This document shows, one piece after another, positions 7,640 through 15,550 of a stretch of DNA of 20,239 bases; the stretch's first letter is position 1; the number at the start of each line of letters is the position of its first letter. The notes under the pieces are model-generated. The model did no database searches and was not told the origin of the DNA. It worked only from the letters and a program-made list of their open reading frames with translations. A program made the translations under genes and the position numbers. Source of the stretch: Gemmatimonadales bacterium UBA2975 (lineage in GTDB: Bacteria > Gemmatimonadota > Gemmatimonadetes > Longimicrobiales > Gaopeijiaceae); contig DEAT01000031.1 of assembly GCA_002348265.1 (NCBI GenBank), positions 1 to 20,239 on the forward strand. The letters run 5' to 3'.

Positions 7640-9328
7640 TTGAGCCACAAAGCTTTAGCGCGTAAGCACAGGCCGCGTGCCTTCTCCGAGGTAGCAACAC
7701 AAGAACACGTCTCGGAGACATTGCGGCGCGCCGTCGCGAACAACCGAGTTGGGCATGCATACCTTTTTTGTGGCCCACGTGGGGTTGGGAAGACCACGCT
7801 CGCCCGAGTGTTGGCTATGGCCCTCAATTGTCCAGATCGGACAAATGAAGGAGAGCCCTGTGGCGAATGCGAGTCTTGTACCCGTATCTGGGGTGGGCAT
7901 ACAGCCATTGATGTATTGGAAATCGATGCGGCGTCCAACCGGGGGGTTGATGATGCGCGTGACCTTCGAGAGCGAGCGATGTATGCACCTTCAACGGAGG
8001 GCCGCACAAAGGTCTACATAGTTGATGAGGCTCACATGCTGACCCGTGAGGCTTGGAATGCTTTGCTTAAGATCCTTGAAGAACCACCTCCGCGGGTGAT
8101 ATTTGTTTTTGCCACTACAGAGCCACAGAAAATTCAACAGGCCGCGGCCCCGATTCTCTCGCGCTGCCAGCGCTTTGATTTCCGACGTATCGGCGTCCCA
8201 GATATCGTGGCCCGCCTGTCTACCGTGCTTGAGGAAGAGGGGGCAAGTTCCCCTGAAGATGCGCTCCGTGTGATCGCTAGGAAGGCGGACGGAGGGATGA
8301 GAGACGCTCTCTCTCTGCTTGATCAGGTGATTTCTCTTACAGGTGGTGAGGTTGATCTCGACTCCGTGAGGCGAGTTCTAGGTTTAGTCGAAGATGAGCG
8401 TTATCTAGACCTGGTTGACGTGTTACGGAACGGTCCGCACGAGGCCGTGTTTGGACTCGTTCAGAATCTTGTGGACGAAGGGTACGACCTAGTCGAGTTC
8501 TACCATGGACTTTTGGATGTTCTTAGGACGATGCTGCGCCTAAGATTGTCACCTGAGGCTGATGTTGACGTGCAAGATGACGTTCGAGTCCAGCTTGCAG
8601 ATCGAGCCGAAGCTTTTGCTCCGGGTGACTTAGTGCGCATGCTTTCGGCTGCGGCAGATCTGGAGACTCAGGGCTCGCTGCGGCGGAGCTCGAATCCTCG
8701 GTTGCCGATTGAGATGCTGTTGCTGCGAATGAGTTTCTTGGACAAGACGGTCGAATTCGAAGAGCTGATTACAGCATTAGGTGGCGAGTCAAAAACGAAC
8801 AGTGTGAAGGATTCGGGTGGTACTGGGGACCCTCAGGGTGAAGGGGCTGAAGTCGCTACGCCCGACGAAGGACAAGCGCGTAGGTCGTCATCAGTCGCGG
8901 AAGAAGACACGGCAGCGGGTGATGACCAACTCTCGGTGACAGAGTCGATTAATCCCTCAGATGATATTTGTGAAGCGTGGGAACGTTGGGTCGCTTCGGG
9001 TCCTAGAGTTCCGGACGGACTCGGCCCTTTCCTACATGCGGCGTCGGTTTCCGAGGAGTCCGACGGGGGGCTGCTGATTACTCCGCTACCGGGCCCTGCG
9101 ATGGAGCGTTTGGGTAGGTCGGCGGTGATTGAGGCGATCCGTGAAGGGATGACCCCGTTTTTGAGTCGGATGCCGATTCTGCGAGTAGCATTATCTGAGG
9201 ATCACCAAGGGGGGGGAGGGCGCATAACGAGGGAAGAGGTGCATGCGGATACATTGAAGGCTCTCTACCGTCAGGAACCGCGGTTGGAGCGAGCGGTAAA
9301 AGAACTCGATTTGGAACTCATGGAGTAG
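7640..9328 (+). CDS. dnaX: DNA polymerase III subunit gamma/tau
   Basis: The clamp-loader ATPase that loads the sliding clamp and ties polymerase to helicase. The start is TTG (7640), preceded by GGGTGG at 7625-7630; the protein opens with the family's ALARKHRPRAFSEV. Walker A is GPRGVGKT at 45-52; four Cys (64, 74, 77, 80) form the zinc module; Walker B VYIVDEAH lies at 125-132; ILSRCQRF holds the sensor/arginine-finger region. Domain III is followed by a Ser/Asp/Glu-rich linker at about 380-445 and a C-terminal region of about 115 residues, probably the tau-specific part. At 562 residues it is a tau-length product. ybaB and recR follow, the classic dnaX-ybaB-recR order. Confidence 0.96.
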   Translation: MSHKALARKHRPRAFSEVATQEHVSETLRRAVANNRVGHAYLFCGPRGVGKTTLARVLAMALNCPDRTNEGEPCGECESCTRIWGGHTAIDVLEIDAASNRGVDDARDLRERAMYAPSTEGRTKVYIVDEAHMLTREAWNALLKILEEPPPRVIFVFATTEPQKIQQAAAPILSRCQRFDFRRIGVPDIVARLSTVLEEEGASSPEDALRVIARKADGGMRDALSLLDQVISLTGGEVDLDSVRRVLGLVEDERYLDLVDVLRNGPHEAVFGLVQNLVDEGYDLVEFYHGLLDVLRTMLRLRLSPEADVDVQDDVRVQLADRAEAFAPGDLVRMLSAAADLETQGSLRRSSNPRLPIEMLLLRMSFLDKTVEFEELITALGGESKTNSVKDSGGTGDPQGEGAEVATPDEGQARRSSSVAEEDTAAGDDQLSVTESINPSDDICEAWERWVASGPRVPDGLGPFLHAASVSEESDGGLLITPLPGPAMERLGRSAVIEAIREGMTPFLSRMPILRVALSEDHQGGGGRITREEVHADTLKALYRQEPRLERAVKELDLELME

Positions 9329-9333
9329 GGCGA

Positions 9334-9660
9334 ATGACAGATCTTTCTCAGCTCATGAAAATAGGCCAGCAGCTCCAAGGAAGGATGACGGAGCTGAAGG
9401 AGAATCTTGAGTCAAAATCGATTTCGGCTTCGTCCGGTGGCGGTATGGTGACCGTTGAAGTTGACGGGAAGGGTCAGGTTCAAAAGGTCCAGATTGATCC
9501 GACGTGCGTGGATTCTCGCGATGTAGAGATGCTTGAGGATCTGGTACTGGCGGCAATCAGTGAAGCGCAAAATAAGGCAGAGAGTTCTTACGAACAGGAG
9601 ATGCGGAAGCTTACCGGTGGCTTTCCGATGAACATCCCGGGCCTACCCAAGCTTTTCTGA
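9334..9660 (+). CDS. ybaB: YbaB/EbfC family nucleoid-associated protein
   Basis: A small DNA-binding protein of the nucleoid, acting as a dimer. The 108-residue sequence has the family pattern: an N-terminal helix (LSQLMKIGQQLQGRMTELKE), a central sheet with GGGMVTVEVDGKGQVQKVQI, then a helix LEDLVLAAISEAQNKAE and a C-terminal MRKLTGGFPMNIPGLPKLF. It starts 5 nt after dnaX, with GGAG overlapping the dnaX stop region as ribosome site, and lies 14 nt before recR. This placement between dnaX and recR is very widely conserved and supports the call. Confidence 0.95.
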   Translation: MTDLSQLMKIGQQLQGRMTELKENLESKSISASSGGGMVTVEVDGKGQVQKVQIDPTCVDSRDVEMLEDLVLAAISEAQNKAESSYEQEMRKLTGGFPMNIPGLPKLF

Positions 9661-9674
9661 TAGAGGGCAACGCC

Positions 9675-10268
9675 ATGTCGGCGATTGATCGGCTCACCGA
9701 TGAGTTTTCTCGACTTCCAGGAATCGGATCAAAAACGGCTCTGCGCTTAGTTCACCATCTGATGAAGGGATCAAAAGACGAAACAAAGCGTCTTGCAGGG
9801 GCCCTCTTTGACTTGGCCGAAAAGGTGCGGACTTGTGATGTATGCGGAAATTTTTCTGAGCAAGATAAATGTGAGATTTGCGTGAGCACTCGACGCGACG
9901 TGACGCTGCTCTGTGTCGTTGAAGAGGCCTATGAAGTGAGTGCGATCGAACGGACGGGACAGTTCCGAGGACTTTTTCATGTTCTGGGAGGCCGTCTTTC
10001 ACCCTTGGACGGTATAGGCCCCGATGAACTCAACGTCGAATCCTTATTAAGGAGAATTCACGATTCCGAGGGTGGCATCCGTGAGGTTATTATTGCGACG
10101 AACGCCAGTGTTGAGGGCGAAGCCACCTCTGTGTTCTTAGAACAAGAGATTCGGCCGATGGGACCTAGTGTGACCCGTCTCGCTCGCGGGATTCCAGTGG
10201 GAAGCGATCTGGAATACGTTGATGGGACGACAATCGCGCAGGCTTTGGCTGGCCGCAGGGAAATGTGA
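9675..10268 (+). CDS. recR: recombination mediator protein RecR
   Basis: RecR works with RecF and RecO to load RecA on gapped single-stranded DNA. Domains in order: a helix-hairpin-helix near residues 8-30 (LPGIGSKTALRLVHHL), a four-Cys zinc finger (Cys54, 57, 66, 69), and a Toprim domain with CVVEEAYEVSAIERTGQF followed by GLFHVLGGRLSPLDGIGP. The C-terminal part has the Walker-B-like region ending GSDLEYVDGTTIAQALAGR. At 197 residues it is full length. The ATG is 14 nt after ybaB. The stop overlaps a GTG of the next reading frame, suggesting coupled translation. Confidence 0.97.
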   Translation: MSAIDRLTDEFSRLPGIGSKTALRLVHHLMKGSKDETKRLAGALFDLAEKVRTCDVCGNFSEQDKCEICVSTRRDVTLLCVVEEAYEVSAIERTGQFRGLFHVLGGRLSPLDGIGPDELNVESLLRRIHDSEGGIREVIIATNASVEGEATSVFLEQEIRPMGPSVTRLARGIPVGSDLEYVDGTTIAQALAGRREM

Positions 10269-10270
10269 AG

Positions 10271-10585
10271 ATGAAGAAAAGTGTGAAGACTGCTGGACTG
10301 ACTGTGCTCGCAGCGGCAGCTGTAGGAGCGATTGCAGCGGTGATCATCAAGGACCAGATTACACGCCACAAGCGCGATCTCTTCTCACCTCGGACCTTAA
10401 GGCGGCTAGCGGCACTTGGCCATATCAGTCGGGAACGAGCCTCGGTGGATCTGATCCGACTTCTTCTTGACTTCATCTCTTGGGAGCCACGGCGGATGCT
10501 ACGAGATCGAGCTCAGGTGATATTAGACCGGATGTTAGACGAAGCGGAGGGTCTTACGATTGACCCTAAGGCCACCTCGGCCTGA
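10271..10585 (+). CDS. small single-helix membrane protein behind recR
   Basis: Not a gene I recognise by name. About 104 residues: a short basic start (MKKSVK), one Ala-rich hydrophobic helix at about residues 7-26, then a soluble charged tail beginning DQITRHKRDLFSPRTLRRLA and containing many Arg and Leu, likely helical and facing the cytoplasm by the positive-inside rule. The ATG at 10271 is favoured because AGGGA at 10257-10261 stands 9 nt before it; a GTG at 10265 in the same frame would overlap the recR stop (GTGA) but is too close to that site. It is co-directional and effectively contiguous with recR, so probably in the dnaX-ybaB-recR operon. Function unknown. Confidence 0.75.
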   Translation: MKKSVKTAGLTVLAAAAVGAIAAVIIKDQITRHKRDLFSPRTLRRLAALGHISRERASVDLIRLLLDFISWEPRRMLRDRAQVILDRMLDEAEGLTIDPKATSA

Positions 10586-10588
10586 ACA

Positions 10589-10607
10589 TAGGAAACGTCA
10601 TTTCCTA
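10589..10607. repeat. perfect 7-bp inverted repeat before pgsA
   Basis: TAGGAAA at 10589-10595 and TTTCCTA at 10601-10607 are exact inverted copies around CGTCA. It begins 4 nt after the stop of the small membrane protein and lies about 40 nt before pgsA. There is no T-run after it and the stem is AT-rich, so it is a poor Rho-independent terminator; an operator or a weak RNA hairpin is equally possible. Confidence 0.5.
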
Positions 10608-10647
10608 CTTACGTGAGTGATGCGCTGATGGAAGGTCGGAACCCCAA

Positions 10648-11292
10648 ATGAGCCATCGAGTGTTCAACCTTCCGAACTTTATCACGGTCAGTCGGATTGC
10701 ACTGTGCCCTGTGCTTTTATGGCTAGTGATGTCGAGCGACACGAGATTGCGTTTTGCAGGATTCGCGCTCTTTACTCTGGCCGGGCTCTCTGACATCCTG
10801 GATGGGTATATAGCTCGGCGTGACGACTTGGTGACGGACCTAGGTAAACTTCTCGACCCAATCGCCGATAAGCTTCTACTTGCGGTGACGTTGATACCGA
10901 TATACCTGATTTCGCAGAGAGGTGGGCCTCTCGACGAATTACCATGGATTGGCCCACTTCCTCTATGGGTACTCTTTGTGATCTTTGGTCGTGAGTTGCT
11001 TATAACGATCTTTCGAGCGTATGCCGCACGGCAAGGAGTTGTGATCGCGGCAGGTTGGTCTGGTAAGCGTAAGGCGATGTTTCAGATGTTCTTTACGGGT
11101 GCTGTTCTGCTCTGGTATCCACTCGTTGATGTTGGGCTTGCTAAGGGATGGGATAACTGGCTCTGGGATTTGGGTTCGATGGGTCTTCAGGCTTGGGTGC
11201 CGATTATGCTAGGCTTCGCGCTTCTTTTAACTGTATACTCACTGATCGACTACCTCTGGTCTTATAGGGTTGTGGTCGGGATAAGAGACTGA
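10648..11292 (+). CDS. pgsA: CDP-diacylglycerol--glycerol-3-phosphate 3-phosphatidyltransferase
   Basis: This membrane enzyme makes phosphatidylglycerol phosphate from CDP-diacylglycerol and glycerol 3-phosphate, the committed step to phosphatidylglycerol and cardiolipin. The opening VFNLPNFITVSRI is typical of PgsA. The full CDP-alcohol phosphotransferase signature is present: Asp49, Asp52-Gly53, Ala56-Arg57, Gly66, Asp70 and Asp74, with the usual spacing. About five to six membrane helices follow in 214 residues, ending SLIDYLWSYR. GGAAGG at about 10630 gives a ribosome site some 12 nt from the ATG. cinA starts 1 nt after the stop, a pairing seen in many bacteria. Other CDP-alcohol transferases share the motif, but the N-terminus and the cinA neighbour favour PgsA. 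Confidence 0.92.
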   Translation: MSHRVFNLPNFITVSRIALCPVLLWLVMSSDTRLRFAGFALFTLAGLSDILDGYIARRDDLVTDLGKLLDPIADKLLLAVTLIPIYLISQRGGPLDELPWIGPLPLWVLFVIFGRELLITIFRAYAARQGVVIAAGWSGKRKAMFQMFFTGAVLLWYPLVDVGLAKGWDNWLWDLGSMGLQAWVPIMLGFALLLTVYSLIDYLWSYRVVVGIRD

Positions 11293-11293
11293 C

Positions 11294-12577
11294 GTGTCGC
11301 AGGGCGCTACTAGCGCCGCCGTGGTATCGGTAGGCAACGAGCTCCTGTTTGGTGAAACGCTAGACACTAATACTGCGTGGCTTGGCCGTAAGCTTGCCAC
11401 TTTGGGTATTCCTGTGGTGCGTGGATATACCGTCGGGGACGTAGCTGAAGACATTGGTTGGGCGGTGAGAGACGCTATTCAGGTAGCCGACCTGGTCCTC
11501 GTCACGGGGGGGCTTGGTCCGACTCCAGATGACCTCACAAAATTTGCAGTCGCAAACGTTCTGGGTAGGGATCTAGTTGTTGATGATCGAGTCAAAGAGT
11601 CTTTGCAGGAACGTTTTAGGGAACAGGGGATGGATGGTGTGCCGCCCACCGCATACGATCAGGCATATGTGCTTTCAGGTTCTGAGCCACTCCACAACGC
11701 TGAGGGTACGGCACCGGGGATATTTCTGCGCAGTGATGAAGCGATAATAGTGCTACTTCCAGGTGTGCCCCGGGAACTGAAGGACATCGTTAATGGCTCA
11801 CTGCTACCTCATTTAGAGAGATTGCAGAGGGATGCTCCCGATCGAGTTTGGCATCATGTGATCCATACGACAGGTATTGCCGAGTCTCGCCTTACGGCGC
11901 TTCTGGAAGAACGGCTGGCAGATGTATCGGATGAGGAACGTCTTGGGGTCGGGCTAGCATATTTACCGGACGTACGTGGCGTAGATCTAAGGTTCACTGC
12001 TTTTGGACCATCTAGAGACGAGGCTTTCGCTCGGATGGCACCTCTTGTGCAATCGATTGAGGATGTGGTCAAGCCATATCGGTTCGAGTCGGATTCGGGT
12101 GATCTAGCCGAGGCTGTGAGTCAGATTCTTCGTGAGCGTGGGATGACCATAGCCACAGCTGAGAGTTGTACTGGTGGGCTGATTGCCAAACAGGTAACGG
12201 GTGTAGAAGGGGCATCAGATGTTTTTGCGGGTGGGATTGTCGCCTACTCGAACGAGGCGAAGATTGCTCTTTTAGGTGTTAGCATATTAGACCTCGCAGA
12301 GCACGGTGCTGTGTCTGAAACGGTTGCAAACCAACTTGCTTTGGGAGTCGCCGACCTAATGAATTCTGACATAGGTATAGGCGTGACTGGAGTAGCTGGA
12401 CCGGGTGGTGGAACTGAAGAAAAACCGGTGGGAACGGTCTGGATCGCGACCTCATTAGGAGGTGAAGTCGAGGCGAGAATATGCCGGTATTCCGGTGGTC
12501 GGGAAGCGGTACGTGTGAAAGCTGGACAGGCGGCACTCGCTGCGGTGTATCGCCGCCTAGTGGATTCCACCGCATAA
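11294..12577 (+). CDS. cinA: CinA family protein (competence/damage-inducible; NMN amidohydrolase)
   Basis: A two-domain protein of 427 residues. The N-terminal MoeA/MogA-like domain (to about 170) carries VSVGNELLFGETLDTNTAWL and TGGLGPTPDD at 71-80, as in the COG1058 pyrophosphatase part. The C-terminal domain (from about 265) has TAESCTGGLIAKQVT, AYSNEAKIALLGV and GIGVTGVAGPGGG, as in PncC, which deamidates nicotinamide mononucleotide to recycle NAD. The start is GTG at 11294, just after the pgsA stop; no other start in frame is near. The CinA name comes from competence operons, but the pyridine-nucleotide salvage role is better supported for the family. It is probably translated together with pgsA. 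Confidence 0.94.
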   Translation: MSQGATSAAVVSVGNELLFGETLDTNTAWLGRKLATLGIPVVRGYTVGDVAEDIGWAVRDAIQVADLVLVTGGLGPTPDDLTKFAVANVLGRDLVVDDRVKESLQERFREQGMDGVPPTAYDQAYVLSGSEPLHNAEGTAPGIFLRSDEAIIVLLPGVPRELKDIVNGSLLPHLERLQRDAPDRVWHHVIHTTGIAESRLTALLEERLADVSDEERLGVGLAYLPDVRGVDLRFTAFGPSRDEAFARMAPLVQSIEDVVKPYRFESDSGDLAEAVSQILRERGMTIATAESCTGGLIAKQVTGVEGASDVFAGGIVAYSNEAKIALLGVSILDLAEHGAVSETVANQLALGVADLMNSDIGIGVTGVAGPGGGTEEKPVGTVWIATSLGGEVEARICRYSGGREAVRVKAGQAALAAVYRRLVDSTA

Positions 12578-12615
12578 TGACTTGCTGGCTACACCCTGTT
12601 GTATCTTCCTAGGAG

Positions 12616-13236
12616 ATGAACCCGCGACCCAATGGTCAGAGAATGACGGACGCGCAAATTGAAAAAGAGCAGGTAGGGCGGGAGCAACCCGCTGAAGAGC
12701 CTCAGAATGTCACCCCGGATATTCCCGAGAGTGATTCTGATTGCAACGATACGGAGCCGCACGTCGATGTAGCGGAATCAAACGAACTGGTGGCATTAAG
12801 AGTGGAGTTCGATTCCCTCAACGATCGTCACCTACGGTTGGTGGCCGAGTTTAACAACTTCCGTCGTCGCTCAGAGCAAGAGAGACGGAATGTGTGGTCA
12901 AAGGCTCAGGCAGATCTCGTTGAGAAATTCCTAGATGTGTTGGATGATCTACAGCGTGTAGCTGAACTGGATCTTTCGAACGCGACGGTCGATACGATCA
13001 TGGAGGGTGTTGATCTTGTAGAGCGGAAGTTCGCTCGAACACTCGAAGAATCTGGAATCGAAGTAATCGACCCTGCCGGAGACGAGTTCGACCCTGAACG
13101 CATGGAAGCTATGATGCGGGTGCCGAGTGATTCTCAACAACAAGTGGGCACAGTCGCTCAGGTCCTCCAAAAGGGATATTCGCTAAAGGATGTTTTGGTC
13201 AGGCCAGCTCGCGTAAGCGTGTTTACGCAAGGCTGA
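12616..13236 (+). CDS. grpE: nucleotide exchange factor GrpE
   Basis: GrpE releases ADP from DnaK and so drives the chaperone cycle. The 206-residue protein has an acidic, probably disordered N-terminus, a long helix from about 55 that includes LVAEFNNFRRRSEQER, then FLDVLDDLQRVAEL, and the C-terminal beta domain with MEAMMRVPSDSQQQVGTVAQVLQKGYSLKD and VLVRPARVSV. The start is uncertain: AGGAG at 12611-12615 touches the ATG at 12616, closer than normal, while an in-frame ATG at 12643 has no good site either. dnaJ follows 7 nt later. dnaK and hrcA are not in the window, and no CIRCE element was seen upstream. Confidence 0.95.
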   Translation: MNPRPNGQRMTDAQIEKEQVGREQPAEEPQNVTPDIPESDSDCNDTEPHVDVAESNELVALRVEFDSLNDRHLRLVAEFNNFRRRSEQERRNVWSKAQADLVEKFLDVLDDLQRVAELDLSNATVDTIMEGVDLVERKFARTLEESGIEVIDPAGDEFDPERMEAMMRVPSDSQQQVGTVAQVLQKGYSLKDVLVRPARVSVFTQG

Positions 13237-13243
13237 CGCGGGA

Positions 13244-14401
13244 GTGGTTGCTGGGGGAAAGGCAAAAGACTTCTATAAGGTTCTAGGCGTTTCGGAGAAA
13301 GCGAACGGAGACCAGATAAAGAAGTCTTATCGCAAATTGGCCAAGAAGTATCATCCTGACGCGAATAGGGGTGATGCTGGGGCAGCTGACCGCTTTAAGC
13401 AGGTCGGCGAAGCGTATTCCGTGCTAAGCGACCCCCAGAAGAGAAATCAATACGATCAGATGAGAAAGTTGGGATCCTTTGGTTTTGCCCCGCGTACTGG
13501 AGGCCACGGGCGCTCTTCTGGGGCAGGGGGAATGAGCTCTTCTTTCTCGTTTGAAGATTTCCAGGGTGGATTCGGCAACGTGTCAGATCTTTTCTCATCT
13601 CTTTTTGATATGGGGGCGAAAGGTCCGAGCGGATCTTCAAGGCGGGGCCAAAGTGACAGAAATCGTAGATCCCGCAGTCGGAAGGGAGCGAACGTAGAAT
13701 ACGTTGTCGAGATTTCGTTCATGACTGCCGCTAGGGGAGGAAAGGTTGCTCTAGATATCCCGATCAGTGAAGACTGTGCGACTTGCGCGGGTGATGGTGC
13801 AAAGCCGGGTACTGCAGCTAAACACTGCGGGGAATGCAGTGGATCAGGTACCATATCTTTTGGTCAGGGTGGATTCGCTGTAAAACGTCCCTGTCCGGCT
13901 TGCCTCGGTCGCGGCACCCTTCCAGAAAAACCATGTACTTACTGCTCTGGACGTGGAACCGTACGTCAGCAGCGCAAGATGTCACTCAACGTACGTTCAG
14001 GTGTCGATACAGGCTCAAAGGTCCGCCTTTCTGGCAAGGGTGAGCGGGGGCGTGCAGGTGGACCGCCTGGGGACCTGATCATTACCTATAACGTGAAGCC
14101 TCACGATTTCTTCAAGCGAGACGGCCTAGATGTTCATGTGAGTGTCCCGATCAACATCGTACAGGCGACACTGGGCTCGAAGATTAGTGTGAGAACGATC
14201 TCCGGAGCGCGGGTTGCTCTCGTGATTCCTGAGGGGACTCAATCAGGCACAAAATTCCGAGTTCGAAAACAAGGAATTGAGAAAGGAGATCGGATCGGTG
14301 ACCAATATGTTGAGATCGTTGTCGCAGTGCCCGATAAGCTGTCTGAGGAAGATCGCAAGGCGATGCAGGAGTTCGGAGACGCAAGTGGTCTAAAGCACTG
14401 A
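13244..14401 (+). CDS. dnaJ: molecular chaperone DnaJ
   Basis: The Hsp40 partner that delivers substrates to DnaK and triggers its ATPase. The J domain fills residues 9-73 with HPD at 37-39. A Gly/Phe/Ser region (about 77-128) follows, then a basic Arg/Ser run at 131-148. The zinc module has all four CxxCxGxG-type repeats (Cys178/181, 195/198, 217/220, 231/234), followed by the two-lobed substrate-binding region ending near residue 370 (DLIITYNVKPHDFFKRDGLD, then VALVIPEGTQSGTKFR). At 385 residues it is a normal type I DnaJ. The start is GTG at 13244, 7 nt after grpE; no better start exists in frame. Confidence 0.95.
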   Translation: MVAGGKAKDFYKVLGVSEKANGDQIKKSYRKLAKKYHPDANRGDAGAADRFKQVGEAYSVLSDPQKRNQYDQMRKLGSFGFAPRTGGHGRSSGAGGMSSSFSFEDFQGGFGNVSDLFSSLFDMGAKGPSGSSRRGQSDRNRRSRSRKGANVEYVVEISFMTAARGGKVALDIPISEDCATCAGDGAKPGTAAKHCGECSGSGTISFGQGGFAVKRPCPACLGRGTLPEKPCTYCSGRGTVRQQRKMSLNVRSGVDTGSKVRLSGKGERGRAGGPPGDLIITYNVKPHDFFKRDGLDVHVSVPINIVQATLGSKISVRTISGARVALVIPEGTQSGTKFRVRKQGIEKGDRIGDQYVEIVVAVPDKLSEEDRKAMQEFGDASGLKH

Positions 14402-14475
14402 AAGAGACTAGATCGAAATTTCGAACCAAGCAGATGCCCAAAAACTAAGTGATAACTGGCTATGTAGACTGGGGA

Positions 14476-15540
14476 TCAAACGATGCGTCCACCACCTATT
14501 ATTTGCTCTTCGCAGAAGACGACAGCGGATTGTCCCGGGGTGATAGCCGGTTGAGACGTGCCTAGGCCTAGCGTCAAATTCTCTTGAATGTCAATGACCG
14601 TTGCGGTCACCGCTGGTGCTCTATACCTAAGTTGCACTTGTACTTCAGCGTCCGCCCGAGGTGGTGTAGTCAGCCAGTTTAGGTCTCTGACGGTGACTTG
14701 AGTCCCGAACAATTCATCTCGGGTGCCCACGATAACTTCTCGAGTTTCTGGACGAATGCCGAGTACGAACATTGGCTCGGGGAATCCTCCCCCTAGCCCG
14801 CGCCTTTGGCCTATCGTAAATCCTGCGAAACCGGAGTGGTGTCCCACAATTTCGCCGGTAGATCTCACGATCTCTCCGGGTTCAAGAGCCGGATGTACAT
14901 CACCTAGCTTTTTTCGAAGCAAGTCCCTGTAGTCTCCGGTAGGAACGAAGCAAATTTCCTGAGACTCGGGCTTGTCAGCAGTGCTTAGATCAAGCTGTCG
15001 TGCCCGTTCTCTGACCTGATCTTTTGTCAGCTTTCCTAAGGGAAAGAGGAGCCACGGTAGGATCTCGTTTGGAAGGCCCCATAGGAAGTATGATTGGTCC
15101 TTATCCTCATCTAGGCCTCGTAATAGAATTGTCTCGTTCGGACTATGCGAGACTCGCACGTAATGACCTGTAGCGATCCGGTCGCATCCGAGAGCTTTTC
15201 CCCGTGCAAGAAGATCTCGGAATTTAGTGTTCGAGTTACAGCGCACGCAGGGATTAGGCGTCCTACCATTAGCGTACTCAGAGACGAAATCGTCGATAAC
15301 GTCCCGTGTGAAATCCTCCTCAACGTCGAAGACATAGTGGGGAATATCCAGAGCGGATGCGACCCGCTTGGCATCCATGATTCCGTCTAAGCCACAGCAA
15401 GTCTTACCGTGAGCCGGGATATCAGAATAGCAGAAGGTCTTCATCGTTACACCCACGACCTCGTGTCCGTCCTCGACCAGCATTGCGGCTGCTACTGAGG
15501 AATCTACGCCACCGGACATTGCAACTAGAACACGACTCAT
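14476..15540 (-). CDS. mnmA: tRNA-specific 2-thiouridylase MnmA
   Basis: MnmA puts sulfur on U34 of the tRNAs for Lys, Glu and Gln, after activating the base with ATP. The PP-loop SGGVDS is at residues 9-14. The two Cys used in sulfur transfer sit in PNPCVRCN (Cys98) and ESQEICFVP (Cys197). TGHYVRV, DKDQSYFLWGL and GFTIGQRRGLG are all family landmarks. At 354 residues it is complete. AGGGAG lies 4 nt before the ATG. The gene is 10 nt downstream of a cysteine desulfurase on the same strand, which likely supplies its sulfur. The 74-nt gap to dnaJ, where the two genes converge, holds only a 12-base palindrome and no convincing terminator. Confidence 0.96.
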   Translation of the reverse strand: MSRVLVAMSGGVDSSVAAAMLVEDGHEVVGVTMKTFCYSDIPAHGKTCCGLDGIMDAKRVASALDIPHYVFDVEEDFTRDVIDDFVSEYANGRTPNPCVRCNSNTKFRDLLARGKALGCDRIATGHYVRVSHSPNETILLRGLDEDKDQSYFLWGLPNEILPWLLFPLGKLTKDQVRERARQLDLSTADKPESQEICFVPTGDYRDLLRKKLGDVHPALEPGEIVRSTGEIVGHHSGFAGFTIGQRRGLGGGFPEPMFVLGIRPETREVIVGTRDELFGTQVTVRDLNWLTTPPRADAEVQVQLRYRAPAVTATVIDIQENLTLGLGTSQPAITPGQSAVVFCEEQIIGGGRIV

Positions 15541-15550
15541 GATACTCCCT

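Noticed and set aside
7408..8007. Minus-strand open frame of 199 codons across ffs and the dnaX start
   Set aside because: It runs antisense through an SRP RNA gene and a clear DnaX N-terminus and shows no recognisable protein features.
8789..8841. Possible -1 frameshift in dnaX at TCA AAA ACG that would give a gamma-like product of about 400 residues ending at 8841
   Set aside because: Only five A in a row and no proper X-XXY-YYZ heptamer; the nearest small hairpin is over 30 nt away. The site is at the right domain boundary, but the evidence is too thin.
12578..12615. CIRCE element or heat-shock promoter before grpE
   Set aside because: No TTAGCACTC-N9-GAGTGCTAA pattern and no well-spaced sigma boxes in the 38-nt gap.
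14413..14424. Palindrome TCGAAATTTCGA between the convergent dnaJ and mnmA genes as a two-way terminator
   Set aside because: No loop, AT-rich stem and no T-run on either side; could be chance.
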